Shown here: one piece after another, positions 35,952 to 36,903 of the stretch
Layout of the letters: every line of letters starts with the position of its first letter
Position numbering within the stretch: the stretch's first letter is position 1
DNA from: an uncultured Holophagaceae bacterium
GTDB lineage: Bacteria; Acidobacteriota; Holophagae; Holophagales; Holophagaceae
Direction of reading: 5' to 3'
Length of the DNA: 36,903 bases
Assembly (NCBI GenBank): GCA_903927605.1
Contig: CAIYNT010000254.1
Location: forward strand, 1 to 36,903
Program-made: the position numbers and the translations under genes
Notes under the pieces: model-generated
Database searches by the model: none
Seen by the model: the letters and a program-made list of their open reading frames with translations, nothing else
Told to the model about the DNA's origin: nothing

Positions 35952-36713
35952 ATGGAACTACGGATCCTGGGCTGCAGCGGGGGCGAGGCCAACGGGGAGC
36001 GCCTGACGGGGCTTCTTGTGAACGGCTGCGTGGCCATCGATGCAGGATCCATCACTGGGGCCCTCACAGTGGAAGAGCAGGTGAGGATCCAGCACGTCTT
36101 CATCAGCCACTCGCATCTGGATCACATCTGCACACTGCCCTTCTTCACCAAGAACATCTTCGGCCAAACCCACGATGCGGTGGAGATCCACGCCCTGCCC
36201 GAGACCCTCGATGTGCTGCGGCGCCATCTTTTCAACGATGAACTGTGGCCTGACTTCAGCGTGATCCCAAGCCCCAACGACCCCACCATCCGCTATACGG
36301 AGATCGAGGCCGAGCGCGCCTACCACGTCTGCGACCTCCGGATCACGCCCATCCGCGTGAATCACCTCGTACCCTGCGTGGGTTTCAAAGTGGAGGATGG
36401 GAAAGACGCCTTCATCTTCACCAGCGACACGGCTGAAACCGACCGCATCTGGGAGGTAGCCAACGCCACGCCCGACCTGCGGCTTGTCATTGCCGAGGCC
36501 AGCTTCCCAAATGAGCAGGCTTGGCTGGCCGAGGCCTCCAAGCACCTCACCCCTGCCAAACTCGGTGCCGAGCTGAGGAAGCTGGGGCCCTCTGTGCCGG
36601 TACGGATCTACCATCTGACACCCGGAGAGAGAGTGACCATGTTGCCTCAGCTCCAGGCGCTAGGGGATCCCAGGGTCAGCCTGCTCGATCAGGACGAACG
36701 CCTGATCTGGTGA
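35952..36713 (+). CDS. metallo-beta-lactamase-fold protein, cAMP phosphodiesterase class II-like
   Basis: 253 aa; ATG at 35952 with GAGGGA upstream. It starts MELRILGCSGGE and carries the metal motif ISHSHLDHICTLPFF (about 52-66), a downstream ITPIRVNHLVPCVGF His, IFTSDTAETDRIW with the bridging Asp, LVIAEASFPNEQ, and YHLTPGE as the last His. This order fits the class II cyclic-nucleotide phosphodiesterase/RNase Z-like branch of the fold and is cytoplasmic. Hydrolysis of a phosphodiester is likely, but the substrate (cAMP, other cyclic nucleotide or RNA end) is not decided. It is convergent with the partial HPt gene, four bases apart. Confidence 0.82.
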   Translation: MELRILGCSGGEANGERLTGLLVNGCVAIDAGSITGALTVEEQVRIQHVFISHSHLDHICTLPFFTKNIFGQTHDAVEIHALPETLDVLRRHLFNDELWPDFSVIPSPNDPTIRYTEIEAERAYHVCDLRITPIRVNHLVPCVGFKVEDGKDAFIFTSDTAETDRIWEVANATPDLRLVIAEASFPNEQAWLAEASKHLTPAKLGAELRKLGPSVPVRIYHLTPGERVTMLPQLQALGDPRVSLLDQDERLIW

Positions 36714-36717
36714 GGAA

Positions 36718-36903
36718 TCAGATCCGGGGATAGGCCATATTCAAGGCGTGAAGCGCCTCTTCATAGGAGGCAGGAAGGCCTTCGGCCAGCCTGAATGCCT
36801 GATCCAAGCGGCCCTCCCTGGCGTGGGATTCGATCTGGGAGGCCAAGTCCGCGAAGCGTGCCAGGCCCAGATTGCTCAGGGCGCCCTTCAGCTGATGGGC
36901 CTC
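36718..36903 (-). CDS. C-terminal end of an HPt (histidine phosphotransfer) domain protein
   Basis: 61 residues and a TGA are visible; the 5' part is outside the window. The phospho-acceptor motif AHQLKGALSNLGL (His about four residues from the window edge) is followed by a long helix (ARFADLASQIESHAREG) and a last helix ending at NMAYPRI, as in HPt four-helix bundles. It could be the tail of a hybrid sensor histidine kinase or a CheA/ArcB-type protein, or a free HPt protein. The upstream part would decide. Confidence 0.8.
   Translation of the reverse strand, partial: EAHQLKGALSNLGLARFADLASQIESHAREGRLDQAFRLAEGLPASYEEALHALNMAYPRI

Overview
The window looks like a chromosomal segment of an Acidobacteriota bacterium, most likely class Holophagae (Geothrix/Holophaga-like). 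This is an inference from three things: high GC content, a run of large membrane-anchored Ser/Thr kinases with TolB/TPR sensor halves, and a very large Oar-type TonB-dependent receptor with an N-terminal carboxypeptidase-regulatory domain. No RNA gene, CRISPR array, transposase or phage gene was seen.

Region 1 (1-14.6 kb) is a signalling block. After a partial GYD-domain gene and a YdcF/ElyC-like membrane gene comes an FHA-GAF-SpoIIE phosphatase, divergent from three consecutive Ser/Thr kinase genes. The first kinase has a beta-propeller output half. The second and third are full-length paralogues with TolB_N-like plus TPR halves, and the three genes overlap or nearly touch. Facing them is a TonB-dependent receptor gene. 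Its start codon overlaps (ATGA) the end of a 90-codon remnant of a fourth kinase gene that has lost its catalytic lysine and everything after the N-lobe.

Region 2 (15.1-23.6 kb) holds the most unusual content. A PAS-AAA+ sigma-54 activator is divergent from a NifX-like protein. Downstream lies a well-formed sigma-54 promoter (TGGCAT-N5-TTGCT, minus strand, 21412-21427) reading into a collinear run: a 93-aa protein, a 471-aa Trp/His-rich polytopic membrane protein, a Tat-exported metallo-beta-lactamase-fold protein, a small lipoprotein and a CobW-type metallochaperone GTPase with an unrecognised ~300-aa N-terminal domain. I read this as an inducible envelope metalloenzyme system whose substrate is unknown. 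A crotonase-fold protein lacking both usual catalytic glutamates follows.

Region 3 (23.6-36.9 kb) is mostly housekeeping and envelope genes: an exported MEMO-family protein, a GlcG/HbpS-like exported protein, a VanZ-LpxH fusion, the EngB GTPase, FtsE without a neighbouring FtsX, a thiolase, a DUF4097-like exported protein, two consecutive M16-family proteins that both lack the zinc motif, PurC, a TPR protein, an outer-membrane protein with promoter and terminator, an MBL-fold phosphodiesterase-like protein, and the end of an HPt-domain protein. Short structured repeats flank ftsE.
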